Shown: one piece after another, positions 1 through 11,067 of the stretch | Position numbering within the stretch: the first letter of the stretch is position 1 | Layout of the letters: each line of letters begins with the position of its first letter | Assembly (NCBI GenBank): GCA_949987705.1 | Contig: CATLJY010000875.1 | Coordinates: 62,001 to 126,000, forward strand | Length of the DNA: 64,000 nt | Origin: Thereva unica | Taxonomy: Eukaryota; Arthropoda; Insecta; Diptera; Therevidae | Reading direction: 5' to 3' | The notes under the pieces: generated by a model | The model's database searches: none | What the model was told of the DNA's origin: nothing | What the model saw: the letters and a program-made list of their open reading frames with translations, nothing else | Translations under genes and position numbers: made by a program

Positions 1-2
1 AA

Positions 3-254
3 GAATTACACGTTAAAGAGATCAAAAATAATAGAGAAAAAATTGAAATAATTAATAGAAATAATAAAGATAGCATTATAACAAACCTTTCAATAAATAC
101 ATTATTAGCTGTAATAATAAAAGCTTTTTTCATTAGATACATGTACTTAAAATTTTATAAAAATAAAAAAGTGTGCGGAACTTCGTCGGAGCCTCAGAGT
201 AACGGTGGGGGTGTTACAGATACCCAGCATCATGTTAACGTAAAGATAATATAA
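3..254 (+). pseudogene. C-terminus of an env-like protein of an LTR retroelement (cut by window edge)
   Basis: An open frame enters from the window edge and stops at 252-254. It shows a charged, Asn/Lys-rich stretch, then a hydrophobic segment (about residues 35-55) followed by a basic, Lys/Tyr-rich tail, which is the layout of the membrane anchor and cytoplasmic tail of insect errantivirus-type Env proteins. The frame runs past the purine-rich tract at about 203-211 into the probable LTR, a common arrangement for the last gene of gypsy-type elements. Only the tail is visible, so the family is inferred from layout. It could instead be another membrane protein of an LTR element. Confidence 0.4.
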
Positions 255-519
255 ATTAATTCCTAAGCATGGAATCCACGAGCAAACCATTTTCCCACAT
301 ATAGAAAATTCGTGGAAACGCATCCAACTCTTAATTCAGGTGCTAATGCACTTATATTTCCGTTGCCCCAGACGCCACCTAAACATTTTTGCACATTTTG
401 GTTGCACAAGTTCCCACGAAGTTTTCGCGCATTAAAAGCTCATGATATTTTTAGGTAATAAGTTAAGATCAGTCTATTGTAACCTGCCATAGAATAAACT
501 TGTACTTTTCTTCTCAACA
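212..519 (+). repeat. Probable 3' LTR
   Basis: The segment begins TGTTACAG directly after a G-rich polypurine-like tract and ends CTCAACA, so it has TG...CA ends and is about 308 bp. An AATAAA-like signal (agaataaac, about 491-499) lies near the 3' end. The partner LTR would lie left of the window, so the call rests on the ends, the tract and the preceding env-like frame. Confidence 0.4.
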
Positions 520-612
520 TTCGTGTTTTATTTTTTTTTGTTAACGTCGTATATATAAAAGAAAACTATTAAGCACTGCTTAGTTTTAAAAAGTTTAGGA
601 GATTTTAATAAA

Positions 613-1113
613 ATGAAAATAATATTAGAAAGGGTGAATACGCAATTTTTTACATTCACTGCAAAAAGTGAAAAATTACAAAGCGTCCTCTTAAAAGGCC
701 TCGATCCCGACTCTGATACCCAGGAGCTCTTGAATGAACTCCAATCTCTCGAGGTCGAAAATTTAAAATTTGCCGCGGTAAAAAAATTGAGCACGACTTA
801 CTCGCGTCAAACTGAGAGGCAGCTCCCCATATTCTTGGTACAACTGACTCCCGAAAGCCGGTTGGATAACCTAAAAAAGATTAGGTATCTCAACTTTCAT
901 GTGGTAAGTTGGGAAAAAATAAATAAAAAAGCAGACATCCTGCAATGTATGCGCTGCCAAAGGTTTGGACATGCCGCAGCTAACTGCCAAATGGCTTTTA
1001 GGTGTGTCAAATGTGAAAGAATCCACAATCAAGGCGAATGTCCTCTGGGGAGGGAAAAAGTCGCGGATAAAAACAAGTTGTTCTGTGTGCTCTGCAGATC
1101 TAATGGACATCCT
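613..1113 (+). pseudogene. Jockey-like LINE gag (ORF1), left half, interrupted
   Basis: The frame from 613 contains two CCHC-type zinc knuckles (Cys-x2-Cys-x4-His-x4-Cys spacing, about 946-1041) preceded by an RNA-binding-like region, as in ORF1 proteins of jockey-clade non-LTR retrotransposons. A third knuckle starts at about 1083 and is cut after Gly-His-Pro at about 1113. The missing half (Ala-Asn-Tyr-Arg-Gly-Cys-Pro) resumes at about 11068 on the same strand. The frame after 1113 to 1245 is read-through into inserted DNA and not gag. A TATA-like tatatataaaag at 548-559 precedes the frame, but the true ORF1 start is unclear. The element is interrupted and presumably dead. Confidence 0.7.
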
Positions 1114-1496
1114 TTTTTTTATGTGTTAGTGCTAAGCTCAGGAGTCACCCTTTGTACTACTAGTCCGTCATGTCATTTGTCACGTCATGGTGCAATGTCT
1201 AGCAGTAAGCTTAGTACGGGGGGGGGGGGGGGTTGGGGGGAATAGGTTAAGGATTATAAAGGTACGGGGGGGTATTGAAGAAGGTGGTGATGAACCCTGC
1301 GTTTGAACTCTTGGATGTTGTAGGAGCTCGGAAATACTGACTGCGAGAGATTATTCCACAGTCGAGTTGTTCGATTAACAAACGAATTCATATCTTGTTG
1401 AGTGCGTGAAAAAGGGAGTTGCAGGTGCAGGGAATGGGACGAGTGGGCTAATCTGGTGTTGCGGGTATAAGATTGCCGTGGAGGCAAAAGAGCGTT

Positions 1497-3026
1497 TCAC
1501 TCGGAGGAGCAGTCACTGTGATAGTAGCGATAAAATTTTGTCAGTGCTGCTACATTCCTACGGTGGCTTAGGGGGTCGATGTTGGAGCAAGCGGTATCGT
1601 CATTAATTAACTTAAGGGCCTTTTTTTGGACCTTATCTAACCATGCTAAGGTTGTTATTGGAGAGCCGCCCCAAACGAGGGAGTTGTATTCGAGAAGAGG
1701 CCGAATGTAGGATTTATAAATAACAGCACGGGCCGATGGCTGGAGGAGAAACCTGCACCTCTTAAGAAATCCCAAGCACTGAGATCCTTGTTTGGCGATT
1801 TGGAATATATGATCATTCCATCGCAAGTCTTTGGCTAATGTCACGCCTAAGATGTGTAGGGATGGGTCGGCCTTTATTTCTACGTTATCCACTGTCAAGG
1901 ATGGTGAGGTGTTGATCTTTTTCTTTGAAATAAGACAGTACTTGGTTTTGGAGGGGTTGAACTCGACACGATTCTTTTTTCCCCACTCTATAATAAGTTC
2001 AATGTCGTTATTAATAGAGTTGAACATTAGTTCACGATCATCAAGACAGGATCTGGCATGTGTTTGTCTTGTATCGAAGCTGTACGAGTAACGTAAAGTA
2101 CCGTCGTCAGCGAAGCTGAGAAGTGGGTTGGAGGGGATTGAAAGTAGGTCATTTATAAAGATGAGAAATAGGGCCGGTGATAAAATTGAACCCTGGGGGA
2201 CCCCCGCAGAAATGGGGTGAGATTCAGATTTGATGCCATCCAATACTACCTTAATTGAACGGCCGGAGAGGAAACTCTCAACCCACTTATACAGAAGCGA
2301 GTCTATTCCAATAGCTTTGAGTTTAGCTAACAAGGCTGAGTGCCATACTCTATCAAAAGCCTTGGAGATATCTAAAGCAACCAAACTAGATTCACCAGAT
2401 CTATGCAAACTTCGGTTGAGGTGATCTGTAAGGCAGACTAAAAGATCACCAGTGGATCTTTTTTGTCGGAAGCCGTATTGTTTGTCGTTTATAAGTTGGT
2501 TGGATTCTAGGTATCCCATTAGCTTTTTGTTAATTATCGTCTCCATGGAGAGGATAGAAGTGATTGCTATTGGGCGGTAGTTGGAGGGAAGGCTGGAGCT
2601 ACCTTTTTTTGGTATTGGCTGCACATGAGCAAGTTTCCAAGAGTCTGGGTAAACTCCGGAAGAGTATGATAGGGCAAAAAGTGTGCGCAGAGGTTTAGCC
2701 AAAGGTGAGGCGCATTGTTTTAAGACGATAGGGGGTATGTTATCGGGTCCAGTGGATTTGTTGACATCGAGCTCCTTGAGGCACCTGTACACCTCGCGAG
2801 TCCTGAAGAAAACCCTGTCCATTAAATGAGCGCTGTGCTCGAGGACCGGGGGTAGCGTATCATTTTGAGGTAGAGAAGAATTTGAAGCAAACAGAGATGC
2901 TAATAAATCGGCCTTGGATTTTCTGTCTGTTATCACCTTTTCATCGTGGATGAATGAAGGAGTTGTGGAGGTGGTGAAATTCTTCTTGATGGAACTTACC
3001 AAGGACCAGAAGTTTTTGCTACCAGA
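1497..3026 (-). pseudogene. LINE reverse transcriptase domain (3' half of ORF2)
   Basis: This RNA-dependent DNA polymerase of a non-LTR retrotransposon would copy the element RNA at a nicked target. The frame has the fingers/palm order of LINE RTs: a KSTGPDNIPP-type motif, SNYRPI, GFRQKRST, the first catalytic Asp in ALDISKAFD, GVPQGS, and the FADDGT box. A typical LINE thumb region follows (LGVTL, KSYIRPLLEY). The frame begins inside the BEL LTR because its natural upstream part lies at 9528-10707. The C-terminal tail continues in another frame to about 1254 (FVNRTTRLWN-like end), so there is at least one frameshift near 1490. The clade is not assigned. Confidence 0.8.
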
Positions 3027-3031
3027 GGTTG

Positions 3032-4122
3032 TGTTCGGGGCTATGGTAGCCTGTTTGAACAATTCAGTGATTATAACAATAACTTAGAGTGAAAGACTGC
3101 GGCAGTAATTCAACTTGTCAATTTATTTCAAAATTCAATTTCACAAAATTCGCTAATTATTACCTTAACTAAATCTAAATTTAAATCAATTCAACTTCAC
3201 TATTATGTTTATTTATTATACTTTCAAGCTTAGAAATTCCTGTAGTTGTAGATGGCCCTGACTTTAGCTTCTCTCCGGTTGGTGTGAATCTCTGCTATTC
3301 TGCAATCGGTATGAATATCTCTTCCAGCTATTCCGTGTATTCAATTTATTGGATTTTGTACATTAGCATCAATCCGACTAATGTATTCAATAGTTTCCTG
3401 AAATTTGAACTAATAGTTAGTTGTTAGAGAGTCACATTAAACTCAGGGCGATTAATGTAACCGTGAAATTATATCAGCTCAATACGGCTAATATATTAGA
3501 AATTCGCATTACCTAAAATTCGTATAATGCGATCGAGATGAGACCACTAGCTGCAAATAGCGACTTCTTCTACCATCAAACCGTGTAGAAGATCAAGAGT
3601 GATCTGAAGCTTTTGGGCAACGCGCTTCGATATTTATTTGCTCCACTGTAATGCGTCAGTGGAACCTGGTGGGGAGCTTTAGAACTTGTTGTGGATCGTG
3701 TTTCCTTAGCGGAGCTTGGTGAGGAGCTTCAGAACTTGTTGTGGATCGTGTTTCCTATGTGTGCGTCAGTGTTGACACTTGGCTGTCAGTTCTGTCTGCT
3801 CGGTAGGTTTTATTATTATTTTTTTATATATATAGTTTAATTTAATTATTTTCTTTTTTCTCCCTTTAGGGTTTTAATGGGAGCCTCCTGACGATGTTGC
3901 GGTGGAGAGTTGGATTTTGTTGTCTCGGGTTGTCAGATAAGTATTTTATTTATAAAGATTAATACTTTGTGGTAATTTTAGTTTGCATTTTAGGATGGAT
4001 ACTGCCGGCGGTTTGTCTTTGATTGGAGGGACACGGGAACTATTGTAAGGTAAGTATGTTTGGAAATGTTTATTTTATTATTTGCTAATATATATATTTT
4101 TTAGGAATACTAAGACTGAACA
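3032..4122 (-). repeat. BEL element LTR (3' LTR in element orientation)
   Basis: 1091 bp with TG...CA ends. It differs from 8432-9522 at four positions seen by eye. The flanking GGTTG at 3027-3031 is the left copy of the target-site duplication. Confidence 0.9.
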
Positions 4123-4280
4123 TCCTCCGGGGCCTTGAAGCGTTCGCTTCAATAGAAGACTGGATTTTTTTTGATATATATTGTTTTGATGCTAATTAAT
4201 AAAATACACAATTCACTGAACTTGGTTGAGTTTTATTTTATAAGCACCAAATTTGAATTTATTCGTTTCAGGTTTAACAT

Positions 4281-7200
4281 TTAGTTCTTGGGTTTGTTGT
4301 GGTTTTGCTTCTTTTGCAGTCCATTAGTGGAGTGCCCTTGCTGGAGGGGTTTCCCTGGGGGATGAAGTACCACCTTACACGTTCTTTCTTTGTTTAGGTT
4401 AAATCGTAGGATTTTTCCCTCGAACTCCGTGCGATATGATTTTTTGGCGCTTAGAATTTTTGTCCATGGTAGTGGAAGGGCCTTAACTTTCTCCCATAAG
4501 GCGGGCTCCACTATTACATTGGGCGGTGGTTGGCTGCGGCGTGTCTGATATTCGTCTAGGGTGATTATTTTATTTTTTAGGATATGCTCAATAGGACCTG
4601 ATATGGATATAGGTTTTGAGGTGGGGATTTGTCGTGGCACTTGCATTGATCCTACAATTCGTTTGTAGTGTCCTGCAGCTGTTGATACTTCGTGTATAGT
4701 TTTGATTTGTTTCATTTGGTACTCAAAGTCAGATAGTACATACATTGCGTTATTCCTCGAAACTTTGTACTTGGCTTGTACTAACTGATACTCGATCTGC
4801 TTCCGTTCTACGTTAACGGCATCAGTGGTCGAGTTTAGTAAGATAATTCGTTCACGGAGTCTGGCGATTTCATTGGTCGACTTCTCTAAGGCTTGGCGGA
4901 GTTCATTTAGTTCTGAGTTCAATTCTTCTTGCTTAATGAGTTGATTTTGATGTTCTTTCTGCGCATTTTTTAGTATATTTAAAAGTTTTCGTTCACGTTC
5001 CGTTGTTCCAGTATCGATAGATTGGCTAGATTTTCGAAATGGTAACTCTTGTAGTGTACCTATTCGAGGGCGAGAGTCTTCGAGTTTCTCAGTTTGACGA
5101 CATAATGATTGAAAATGTACATCTTTCTTCTCTAAAAGACGTTCATTGTCTGAGTGAAGTTCAGTAAGTTGCGATTGGAGATCGGCCGGTCCTTGACGGG
5201 TTGTCGAATAGTGGGGTTTTTCAATCGATTTGTCCTGCAGACAGGCGACAGATATTTCAATACTTGATGAATGTTTATTCCAATCCGGAGTAACACCTGG
5301 AGTTCCATCAGCTTCATGATTATTTAGAAGCGTTTTTGATGCTGATGCTGAGCTATGCAGCCGTTGAGAGTCCTGTTGGTGTTCCTCATTGGCCGAAAAA
5401 AGGGGATCGTCGCGTAGTTGTGACATCTCTGAATGGCATTTTGATAATTCAACGATTTGGGCTTCAAGGGACATATTTACTAGTGTTAATCTTTCTAAGT
5501 GAGTTTGTAGTTCTTGCATCATAGACTGTTGCTGCTGTTGCCTCGTTGCATCTCTTTGTGGATAAAGGTTAATCTCGGTTAAATTCCTTTCAGCCGTTGG
5601 GTGATAAGTTACATCTCGTTGATCGATTAGATTATTGTTAGCAGTGGCATATTGTTGAATAATTAGCATTGGAGTGTTTTTCTTCCTAGATTTTCGTACT
5701 GCAATAGAATCCAAGACCCTGTCCGTGATCCGCTCCTTCGAGCCCCAATCGGATTTATGTTTGGACGATTTACAATTTTGGTTCAATTTATCTTTGGATC
5801 CGTGTGTTCTTGCCTTCGTCTTTAAGCTGATTCCATCCAGTCTTGATACCGATGTAGAAGATTTCAGCGGCGACTGATGTCCAGATGTGAATGGCTGTCC
5901 TGCGGCAGGAGAGTTTTTTGATCGCAAAGGGCCTAGCCTTCTGCAAGAAACTGCTACGGAGTTGAGACTGCGATGTAATGGGAGCCTCTTCAGAATCGGA
6001 GAGGCTTTCGGAGTTCCTTTAGTAGTGGCGAAGTTCCAGCTGACAACCTTGCTGCTGTTGTTGTTGATGCTGTTGCCGGGGGATTTAGTCCTAGACGAAA
6101 CTTTGCTGACCACTGGAGACACTAAATTGAGCGGCTTCTCTGCACTGGTTTGCGCTTTGAGCGTTGAATTTCGCGTGGGACTATTCTTTGGTGTTGAGAA
6201 GAGTTTTGATTTAGGATGAACAGGAGCAGCCTGGATATGCTTCTGGCGAACTAATTGCTGACTAAATCCTGGCTTGTGTGTAGACGTTAGCCGATTTCTG
6301 ATGTTGGACGGACTGTTCGTGAGTGGGATCCCCTGTTGTTCACGTCTAAGTTCTGCTGTTGTGGGGACTTCTTCAACACGTCGAAATTTCTGGGCTTGTT
6401 GACTGAAACTGGTTAAAGACAATATTGATGAGAATGCGTTGACCTTGGTTGATTTACAATCTTCTCTACAGGTTTCTCCACTTAGTATCCAGCCGAGAAT
6501 TGTATTTTGAGCCACGGGTTGACCCTTTAGACCCTTGCGAAGATTAGGTAAGAGAAGTGACCCATAGATCTCTGCCCCAAGAATGACGTCAATGCGGCCT
6601 GGACGATCGAATGTAGGGTCAGCCAGCTTGAGCCCTTGTATGTGATTCCACTCGGTTGATGTGATAGGTTGGGATGGTAATCGACTGGTTAAGTTCTTGA
6701 ACACTAACGCTGTCACTTCTATCGTAGAGTTGTGTGATGGGACTACTAGAGCTGTTTCCACCATGGTCTCGGCTGTCCCCACTTCGGCCTGTCCTACTCC
6801 GAATATTGGTGCGGTGATACGCCTTTTGGGCAACGCTAATGTTTGAACGGCGTATTCAGTTATAAATGATGACTGTGAGCCTGGGTCAAGGAGTGCTCTG
6901 AAGGTTCGTTGTATACCATGCGTTCCTTGCAATGTTATGAGGGCTGTATAGAGAAGGACTTCTCTATGTGTTGAGGAATGCAATGCGTTTACCTGGACTT
7001 GCGGGACGGTCGTTTGAGTTATACTAGCGATGTCTCGCGTATGTGGAGTCGTGTGGATTGGACTTGCCTCTGGTTTAATGGGATTGACATGGAGAAGCGA
7101 ATGATGCCGTTTCTTGCAATGGATGCAGGTATGTCTACTAGGACAGGCTGAGGCACGATGTCCGCGTCCTAGGCAGTTAATACATAGGCCACTACGTCGC

Positions 7201-8294
7201 ACGATGACGTTCTTTTCGGTGAAAGGGAGCGCGATGAACTGTGGACAATTCCTCAATGAATGGTCCTTTCCGCAATGCGCACATGTAGAAGTCTGATTAA
7301 CGACGAATGACTGAATTCGGGAGATAGGTTTGCTTTGCTGGATGCTTTTAGTTGGCTTTGATTTTGTTGAGTCGATAGCCTCCAGCGTACGAAAGCGAGT
7401 TTCTAGGAATTGCTTTAGAGTGTCGAAAGAAGGTAGCTTATTATCACTGGCGATTTGTTGTTCCCAGAGCTGCAAGGAGTCTCTAGGCAATTTCCTAGTC
7501 ACGATATAAATTAGCATTAGATCAAAGATATCCTGTACATCTAGATTCTGTAGATTTTGGACACTTTCCGTGGTAGTGTCGAGTAATTTTTTAACTGAAT
7601 CGGCGTTTTCGCTAGCTTGGGCCTGGTTAAACAATTTGTCAAGTTGAACGTGTACTAACATTCTTTTATTGTCAAACCGTTCCTTCAAAATATTCCAAGC
7701 TGTCTCATAATTGAGGTCTGTGATTGCGAAGTCTTGAATGAGTCGCGCAGCCTCACCATGGGTACTTGCCTTCAAGTAATGTAGTTTTTCGGCATTAGAC
7801 AAGTTTCTCTTAGTATGTATGAGGGCCACAAATAGATCGTGGAATGACGTCCACTCGGCATAGTTTCCGGAAAAGCTTGGTAATGAAATGCGAGGGAGTT
7901 TTAGCGAAGTATCTACGCCTGGATCAATATTTGCGTTTGATCCAGGGGAACCCGATGGAGTATAATTTTGTATCGGAGGGCTGGTTCTCGAAGCTACTGC
8001 TGATGATATCAGGTCTTCCAATTCACCCACGTGAAGCAGGTAGATTTCCTCTGTTTCCATGAAGGTTGGTCCTGATACATAGTCAGCTACGACTTCGATG
8101 GGTTTTTCCTCTGCAGCCGCATCTAACAAGGTGGAATGATTAATTGAAATTTGTTCCCACAACGAGTTCACGCGAACAAGACGCCTTTTAAGGTACGGGG
8201 TCGTCTTTCGTGTTTTCGAGTCCTTTCCATAATTTCTGAGAGAGTTTTGTAGCTCCTCGACTAATAATTCTTGTTTTTTTGCAAGTTTGTCCAT
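4281..8294 (-). CDS. BEL gag-protease fused to an unrecognised coiled-coil-rich protein (1337 aa)
   Basis: Met at 8294 opens a typical Pao-type Gag: a leading helical region, a DUF1759-like core (about residues 130-290, with LPSFSGNYAEWTSF), zinc knuckles with CINCLGRGH and neighbouring Cys/His pairs (about 335-405), and a DUF1758-like aspartic protease (about 440-610, active-site LLDPGSQSSF and later ILGWILSG). A vestige of the protease-to-RT linker (RRVEEVPTT) follows near residue 640. After it, where RT, RNase H and integrase should stand, come about 690 residues of Ser/Lys-rich low-complexity sequence and predicted coiled coils (about 950-985, 1060-1090, 1120-1200), ending in a basic tail. 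I do not recognise that part. The frame is uninterrupted. Inference: a non-autonomous BEL that captured a foreign coding sequence, mobilised by an autonomous relative. Confidence 0.75.
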   Translation of the reverse strand: MDKLAKKQELLVEELQNSLRNYGKDSKTRKTTPYLKRRLVRVNSLWEQISINHSTLLDAAAEEKPIEVVADYVSGPTFMETEEIYLLHVGELEDLISSAVASRTSPPIQNYTPSGSPGSNANIDPGVDTSLKLPRISLPSFSGNYAEWTSFHDLFVALIHTKRNLSNAEKLHYLKASTHGEAARLIQDFAITDLNYETAWNILKERFDNKRMLVHVQLDKLFNQAQASENADSVKKLLDTTTESVQNLQNLDVQDIFDLMLIYIVTRKLPRDSLQLWEQQIASDNKLPSFDTLKQFLETRFRTLEAIDSTKSKPTKSIQQSKPISRIQSFVVNQTSTCAHCGKDHSLRNCPQFIALPFTEKNVIVRRSGLCINCLGRGHRASACPSRHTCIHCKKRHHSLLHVNPIKPEASPIHTTPHTRDIASITQTTVPQVQVNALHSSTHREVLLYTALITLQGTHGIQRTFRALLDPGSQSSFITEYAVQTLALPKRRITAPIFGVGQAEVGTAETMVETALVVPSHNSTIEVTALVFKNLTSRLPSQPITSTEWNHIQGLKLADPTFDRPGRIDVILGAEIYGSLLLPNLRKGLKGQPVAQNTILGWILSGETCREDCKSTKVNAFSSILSLTSFSQQAQKFRRVEEVPTTAELRREQQGIPLTNSPSNIRNRLTSTHKPGFSQQLVRQKHIQAAPVHPKSKLFSTPKNSPTRNSTLKAQTSAEKPLNLVSPVVSKVSSRTKSPGNSINNNSSKVVSWNFATTKGTPKASPILKRLPLHRSLNSVAVSCRRLGPLRSKNSPAAGQPFTSGHQSPLKSSTSVSRLDGISLKTKARTHGSKDKLNQNCKSSKHKSDWGSKERITDRVLDSIAVRKSRKKNTPMLIIQQYATANNNLIDQRDVTYHPTAERNLTEINLYPQRDATRQQQQQSMMQELQTHLERLTLVNMSLEAQIVELSKCHSEMSQLRDDPLFSANEEHQQDSQRLHSSASASKTLLNNHEADGTPGVTPDWNKHSSSIEISVACLQDKSIEKPHYSTTRQGPADLQSQLTELHSDNERLLEKKDVHFQSLCRQTEKLEDSRPRIGTLQELPFRKSSQSIDTGTTERERKLLNILKNAQKEHQNQLIKQEELNSELNELRQALEKSTNEIARLRERIILLNSTTDAVNVERKQIEYQLVQAKYKVSRNNAMYVLSDFEYQMKQIKTIHEVSTAAGHYKRIVGSMQVPRQIPTSKPISISGPIEHILKNKIITLDEYQTRRSQPPPNVIVEPALWEKVKALPLPWTKILSAKKSYRTEFEGKILRFNLNKERTCKVVLHPPGKPLQQGHSTNGLQKKQNHNKPKN

Positions 8295-8431
8295 GATTGG
8301 ATTTAACGATAGTTCGATAATAATTTCTATTTAAGACTTTGCTAATGCAGGCAGTTCTCTAAGCCACGTCAAATCACTGAATATATTTATTATACCGGAA
8401 TCTTGACTAAGATCCGGCTCGAAGGACCAAA

Positions 8432-9522
8432 TGTTCGGGGCTATGGTAGCCTGTTTGAACAATTCAGTGATTATAACAATAACTTAGAGTGAAAGACTGC
8501 GGCAGTAATTCAACTTGTCAATTTATTTCAAAATTCAATTTCACAAAATTCGCTAATTATTACCTTAACTAAATCTAAATTTAAATCAATTCAACTTCAC
8601 TATTATGTTTATTTATTATACTTTCAAGCTTAGAAATTCCTGTAGTTGTAGATGGCCCTGACTTTAGCTTCTCTGCAGTTGGTGTGAATCTCTGCTATTC
8701 TGCAATCGGTATGAATATCTCTTCCAGCTATTCCGTGTGTTCAATTTATTGGATTTTGTACATTAGCATCAATCCGACTAATGTATTCAATAGTTTCCTG
8801 AAATTTGAACTAATAGTTAGTTGTTAGAGAGTCACATTAAACTCAGGGCGATTAATGTAACCGTGAAATTATATCAGCTCAATACGGCTAATATATTAGA
8901 AATTCGCATTACCTAAAATTCGTATAATGCGATCGAGATGAGACCACTAGCTGCAAATAGCGACTTCTTCTACCATCAAACCGTGTAGAAGATCAAGAGT
9001 GATCTGAAGCTTTTGGGCAACGCGCTTCGATATTTATTTGCTCCACTGTAATGCGTCAGTGGAACCTGGTGGGGAGCTTTAGAACTTGTTGTGGATCGTG
9101 TTTCCTTAGCGGAGCTTGGTGAGGAGCTTCAGAACTTGTTGTGGATCGTGTTTCCTATGTGTGCGTCAGTGTTGACACTTGGCTGTCAGTTCTGTCTGCT
9201 CGGTAGGTTTTATTATTATTTTTTTATATATATAGTTTAATTTAATTATTTTCTTTTTTCTCCCTTTAGGGTTTTAATGGGAGCCTCCTGACGATGTTGC
9301 GGTGGAGAGTTGGATTTTGTTGTCTCGGGTTGTCAGATAAGTATTTTATTTATAAAGATTAATACTTTGTGGTAATTTTAGTTTGCATTTTAGGATGGAT
9401 ATTGCCGGCGGTTTGTCTTTGATTGGAGGGACACGGGAACTATTGTAAGGTAAGTATGTTTGGAAATGTTTATTTTATTATTTGCTAATATATATATTTT
9501 TTAGGAATACTAAGACTGAACA
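8432..9522 (-). repeat. BEL element LTR (5' LTR in element orientation)
   Basis: 1091 bp, the partner of 3032-4122. The primer-binding site lies immediately inside it at about 8413-8429, and the right copy of the GGTTG target duplication is at 9523-9527. Confidence 0.9.
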
Positions 9523-9527
9523 GGTTG

Positions 9528-10707
9528 CATTAAGGAGTTTACTTCTCAATTTGTTGTCAAATGAATTTTTGACATTCCTGATGGTGACTTTGCAGGAATT
9601 TCTTAGTTTTATATACTCTGCACGGAGCGATTCACTCGGGAAGCTCTTGTAGGCTTGAAAGGCGGCTTCTTTATTTCTGATTGCATTCATACACTCCTGA
9701 TTAAACCATCTGTTCGGCCTAGGCTTCACAGATTTGGTAGAATGAGGAATAAACAAATGCATTCCTGCCTGTATGATTCTAGTGATACGGATAGCGGCAG
9801 AGTTGACGTTTTTATTACGGAAACACTGGTTCCAGTCAGTAGATTGGAAAAAATTAGTAAGCCCCAGCCAATTGGCCTTCCCATAATGCCATACAGTTCT
9901 TCTGACTGGTTTGGGAGGGGTGGGAAATTTGAATGGGAAGCTAGCGCTAACTAAGCAGTGGTCCGAATTGCCGAGAGGTGAATCAACTGTGACGGTATAT
10001 CGTGCTGGATGAGAAGTAAGGAAAAGATCAAGGAGATATCTTCCTTGATCAGCAACATCAGGGACTCTTGTGGGAAGATCCACAATTTGGTGCAAGTTAT
10101 TGATGTCTGAAAAGAGCTCGACGTCCTTGCCAGAAACACTGGTGCCATTTGAGTAAGTCAGCCAGTTTACATTGTGAACATTGAAATCACCCGCAACGAT
10201 GATTTCACACTCAGGATTGGACGATAAAAATCCCGAGATTTGTTCGGAAATAGTGTCAAACGATGAAGTGGAGGCTTCGTTACTTATGTTAGGGCTTCTG
10301 TATAGGAAGCAAAAGAATATGACGTGGTTTCGGATGATGATTTTAATCCAAAGTGAGTTAAAATCTGAAGAAGTGCTTTTGCATATGTTATAATGAGCCA
10401 CGTCACTCCTAACGTAGATGGCAATGCCCCTATGGGGAGAGAGGTTATGCACTAAAGTGTACCCCGATATCTGATATTGACTTAAGTCATTATCGGGTGA
10501 TATTTGGGTTTCACTAAGTGCGAGGATTGGGGGTTTAAAGTTTAATAAGTGGCACTCAACAAAAGAGAAGTTCGCTTGAAGTCCACGAATGTTACAGAGG
10601 TCAATAACAAAGCTTGACTTGTAACGGGACTTCGGTTGCGCGGGTTCAATTGCCACATTCTTAGAGATATTTCCCGGAATTACATCTGCCGCATCCATCA
10701 GAGTCAA
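9528..10707 (-). pseudogene. LINE apurinic-type endonuclease domain (5' half of ORF2)
   Basis: The frame begins with Met at 10707 and enters an endonuclease/exonuclease/phosphatase fold: LCNIRGL, the Glu of ALSETQI, IVAGDFNVH, and the terminal GNSDHCLVS catalytic Asp-His pair. This is the nickase of target-primed retrotransposition. The frame is cut at 9527 by the BEL element, and the last residues read into LTR sequence. With 1497-3026 it makes one ORF2, broken by insertion. Confidence 0.8.
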
Positions 10708-11067
10708 CGAAATTTGCCTGCGTTAAAGTGTTATGCCTTTTGAAACGAGGCAAATTTCGTCGACCGACAGATTTCGGGTGCGACACTTGCAGGTCCGAGA
10801 ATCGAGTGAGGGTAGGAAGCAAAGGGAACTTACTTGTGCTGTTCGTCGGTCGCTTGTCTGTAGAAAGGGTGATGAGGCCTTCGCTTCACACTGCCGCGCG
10901 TATTTTTTTCCACTTTTGTTTTGTTGTAGTTGTTTTTTTAGTGGGCTTTGATTTTTTTCACTTCACAAAGAAAAATTTTTTTTCGATTTTATGTTATTTT
11001 CAACGAGGCGTGTTTGACGGACCGGACCAGCACACGTCCGTTCACTTTGCTGTCTACGGCCAAACTC

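Larger units (their letters stand above)
3032..9522 (-). mobile_element. BEL/Pao-type LTR retrotransposon with replaced pol region
   Basis: A complete LTR element lies on the minus strand. Two 1091-bp LTRs (3032-4122 and 8432-9522) begin TGTTCGGG and end GACTGAACA. They are flanked by a 5-bp duplication GGTTG (3027-3031 and 9523-9527), the target size typical of BEL/Pao. A primer-binding site next to the right LTR (the 5' LTR) reads TGGTCCTTCGAGCCGGA on the minus strand at about 8413-8429. One 1337-codon frame fills the inside. It has Pao-type gag and protease but no reverse transcriptase, RNase H or integrase, so the element cannot move on its own. Comparing the LTRs by eye I found four substitutions (3275, 3277, 3339, 4012), so it is young. 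Confidence 0.85.
1114..11067 (-). mobile_element. Second LINE inserted in the jockey-like gag, itself carrying a BEL/Pao insertion
   Basis: Read on the minus strand, an endonuclease domain (10707 down to about 9528) is followed by reverse transcriptase (about 3026 down to 1497) and a short poly-T run on the plus strand at 1113-1120, which is the poly-A tail of a minus-strand LINE. The interruption of the coding region between 3031 and 9523 is exactly the BEL element. The LINE without that insertion is about 3.5 kb. The junctions fall between codons of the host gag knuckle. Only a very short TCCT identity is visible at both ends, so the target-site duplication is not resolved. Confidence 0.75.

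Noticed and set aside
10728..11067. A plus-strand gene covering the LINE 5' end and gag continuation
   Set aside because: The N-terminal part is LINE untranslated sequence read in the wrong direction; only the part from about 11068 is gag.
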